Of a DNA stretch of 48,297 nt, positions 47,404-48,297 are shown one piece after another. The stretch covers positions 1-48,297 of IMG/VR virus record IMGVR_UViG_3300045240_000064, one strand, 5' to 3'. This DNA is from a virus. Every line of letters starts with the position of its first letter. The stretch's first letter is position 1. Made by a program: the position numbers and the translations under genes. The notes beneath the pieces are model-generated. The model did not search any database and was not told where the DNA came from. It was given only the letters and a program-made list of their open reading frames with translations.

Positions 47404-48066
47404 ATGGCAACACGGTATCGCTTGCTTGAGAGGGCGCAGATCGACGGCGCCGTTCAGGAGCCCGGCTACATCTTCACGCTGCCGCCCGGGGTGCGTCCGC
47501 CCTATGAATCCCGTCACGCCGGGCACCAGACCATGAACCCGGTCGACGGATCCATGAACCTGCCGCCGATGACGCCGGACAGGCCCATGTTCGAGCCGGT
47601 CGATGAGGCCGTGGAGAAGGAGAGCGCCGACATGGCCGCAAGGCACGCCAAGGAATTGGACGAGCTCGACCTCACCAAGAAGCGCGAAGCGCTGCTCAAG
47701 AAGCACGCCGAGGAGCGCGCCGCGTTGCGGGTGAAGGCCGCCGACGCCGCGGCAAAGCGTCGTCAGGACGAGGAGAGTGCGTGGCTGAAGGAGCGCCAGG
47801 CGGCCGAGGCCAAGGCATACAAGGACAAGGCGCCCGTCTCTGTCCCGACGCCGACCGATGCGACCGAGGCCGATCTCAAGGCAAGGCATGCCGCCGAAGC
47901 CAAGAAGCTGGCGGAGGATCACGCCGCGGAAGAGAAGGCGCTGAAGGAGAAGAATGCGCCGCCCGCAGCCGCAACTGCCGCCCCGGCTGCGGCGCCTGTA
48001 ACACCGGCAAAGGCATGGTCCGTCGCCGACGAGCACCCGAAGCCGCCTGCGACGCCACAGGTCTAA
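47404..48066 (+). CDS. Charged coiled-coil protein
   Basis: Start at ATG 47404, eight bases after AAGGAG; ATG 47398 is too close. 220 residues: MATRYRLLERAQIDGAVQEP, GYIFTLPPGVRPPYE, then a long charged helix (ADMAARHAKELDELDLTKKR, KEKNAPPAAATAA). Shares ADMAARH.AEL with the His-rich protein. Perhaps a tail or assembly factor. Confidence 0.7.
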   Translation: MATRYRLLERAQIDGAVQEPGYIFTLPPGVRPPYESRHAGHQTMNPVDGSMNLPPMTPDRPMFEPVDEAVEKESADMAARHAKELDELDLTKKREALLKKHAEERAALRVKAADAAAKRRQDEESAWLKERQAAEAKAYKDKAPVSVPTPTDATEADLKARHAAEAKKLAEDHAAEEKALKEKNAPPAAATAAPAAAPVTPAKAWSVADEHPKPPATPQV

Positions 48067-48070
48067 AGCT

Positions 48071-48297
48071 ATGACTTCAGCGGTGGATGTCGCAAACCAA
48101 GCCCTCGATTCCATAGGAGCTCGGTTCTCGATATCCTCGCTGACGCCGCCTACGCCGCCGCCAAATGCCAATGTGGTGGCGCGTCTCTATGGGCGAGTGA
48201 TCGATTCCCTATTCCGGGCGGCTCATTGGAACATGGCGCGGGTCCAGCAGCCGCTTACCCTGCTCCGCGCCGCCCTCGGAACACCTGAGAACCCCTC
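48071..48297 (+). CDS. Tail-tube/tail-adaptor-like protein (3' truncated)
   Basis: First 75 residues only. SAVDVANQALDSIGARFSIS, VVARLYGRVIDSLFRAAHWN, MARVQQPLTLLRAALGTPEN: the AL..IG..I......A..Y..V...L..A.W..AR...LT.L pattern matches podoviral proteins that form the adaptor or tail tube below the portal. Continues beyond the window. Confidence 0.75.
   Translation, partial: MTSAVDVANQALDSIGARFSISSLTPPTPPPNANVVARLYGRVIDSLFRAAHWNMARVQQPLTLLRAALGTPENP

Noticed and set aside
47224-48171. 315-codon minus-strand frame
   Set aside because: Antisense of the charged coiled-coil gene; composition is a mirror of its Ala/Lys/Glu codons.
36754-48297. Possible diversity-generating retroelement, because the head genes resemble BPP-1
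   Set aside because: No reverse transcriptase frame, no paired template/variable repeat and no Mtd-like gene is visible in the window.
1-48297. tRNA genes, CRISPR arrays, insertion sequences
   Set aside because: Looked for T-loop-like GGTTCGA contexts, regularly spaced repeats and transposase motifs by eye; nothing formed a complete tRNA, array or transposase. A dedicated tRNA search was not possible.

Overview
The window reads as one double-stranded DNA phage genome segment, almost gapless, with genes overlapping by 1-8 bases throughout. Virion genes at the right end (large terminase, head-tail connector portal, scaffold, major capsid, cement protein) resemble the Bordetella phage BPP-1 type of podovirus. 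An integrase, an excisionase-like gene and a divergent repressor/Cro pair make it temperate. Small-protein families familiar from rhizobial phages and prophages (a DUF3309-like protein, NinB/ERF/exonuclease recombination set, high GC, GTG/TTG starts) suggest an alphaproteobacterial host. That host call is inference; no host gene is visible.

Layout. 1-7.2 kb (+): exported or tail-associated glycan-active proteins: a GH27-like glycosidase cut by the window edge, a Tat-signal protein, a heparinase-II/III-like protein, and a repeated beta-rich module shared by four proteins. 7.2-13.0 kb (+): lysis and envelope block with a GH108-type endolysin, a zinc amidase, an FnIII protein, a papain-like C1 peptidase, the fourth paralogue of the repeated module, a lipoprotein and a two-TM holin candidate. 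13.1-16.5 kb: accessory genes with two free-standing homing endonucleases (GIY-YIG/NUMOD3 on the minus strand, HNH/AP2 on the plus strand), tiny membrane proteins and a strong terminator at 16.5 kb. 16.5-26.2 kb (-): one long leftward early operon. Read from its promoter: coiled-coil and small membrane proteins, ERF annealase, YqaJ exonuclease, NinB, HNH nuclease, many small genes, excisionase-like, integrase, then a fusion of the integrase N-terminal domain to a GIY-YIG-like nuclease. 26.2-27.0 kb: immunity region with five 17-bp operators. 27.0-33.7 kb (+): rightward early operon with a DnaA-domain-IV-like protein, VRR-NUC nuclease, adenine-type methyltransferase and replication-associated proteins. 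33.7-34.4 kb (-): two reversed genes with their own promoter. 34.4-48.3 kb (+): packaging and head genes.

How it works together. A repressor would hold the mirrored PL and PR promoters shut through near-identical operators. After induction the leftward operon supplies recombination and integration functions, while the rightward operon supplies replication and modification and leads into packaging and head genes. No helicase, primase or polymerase is seen, so the phage probably uses host replication proteins. The tail tube and internal virion genes expected after 48.3 kb, and the start of the tail-spike gene before base 1, lie outside. The late genes appear to wrap from the right edge round to the left edge, with the integrase in the middle. 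This fits a phage-form (circular or permuted) map better than an integrated prophage, but it is inference.

Most intriguing points: the integrase-arm-domain/GIY-YIG fusion next to a candidate attP with repeated arm-like sites; the mirrored five-operator immunity region; the four-member paralogous surface module, one copy interrupted by a second domain and one carrying a Tat signal; a GH27 domain with an altered active site; and start-site-linked repeats in the early operon.
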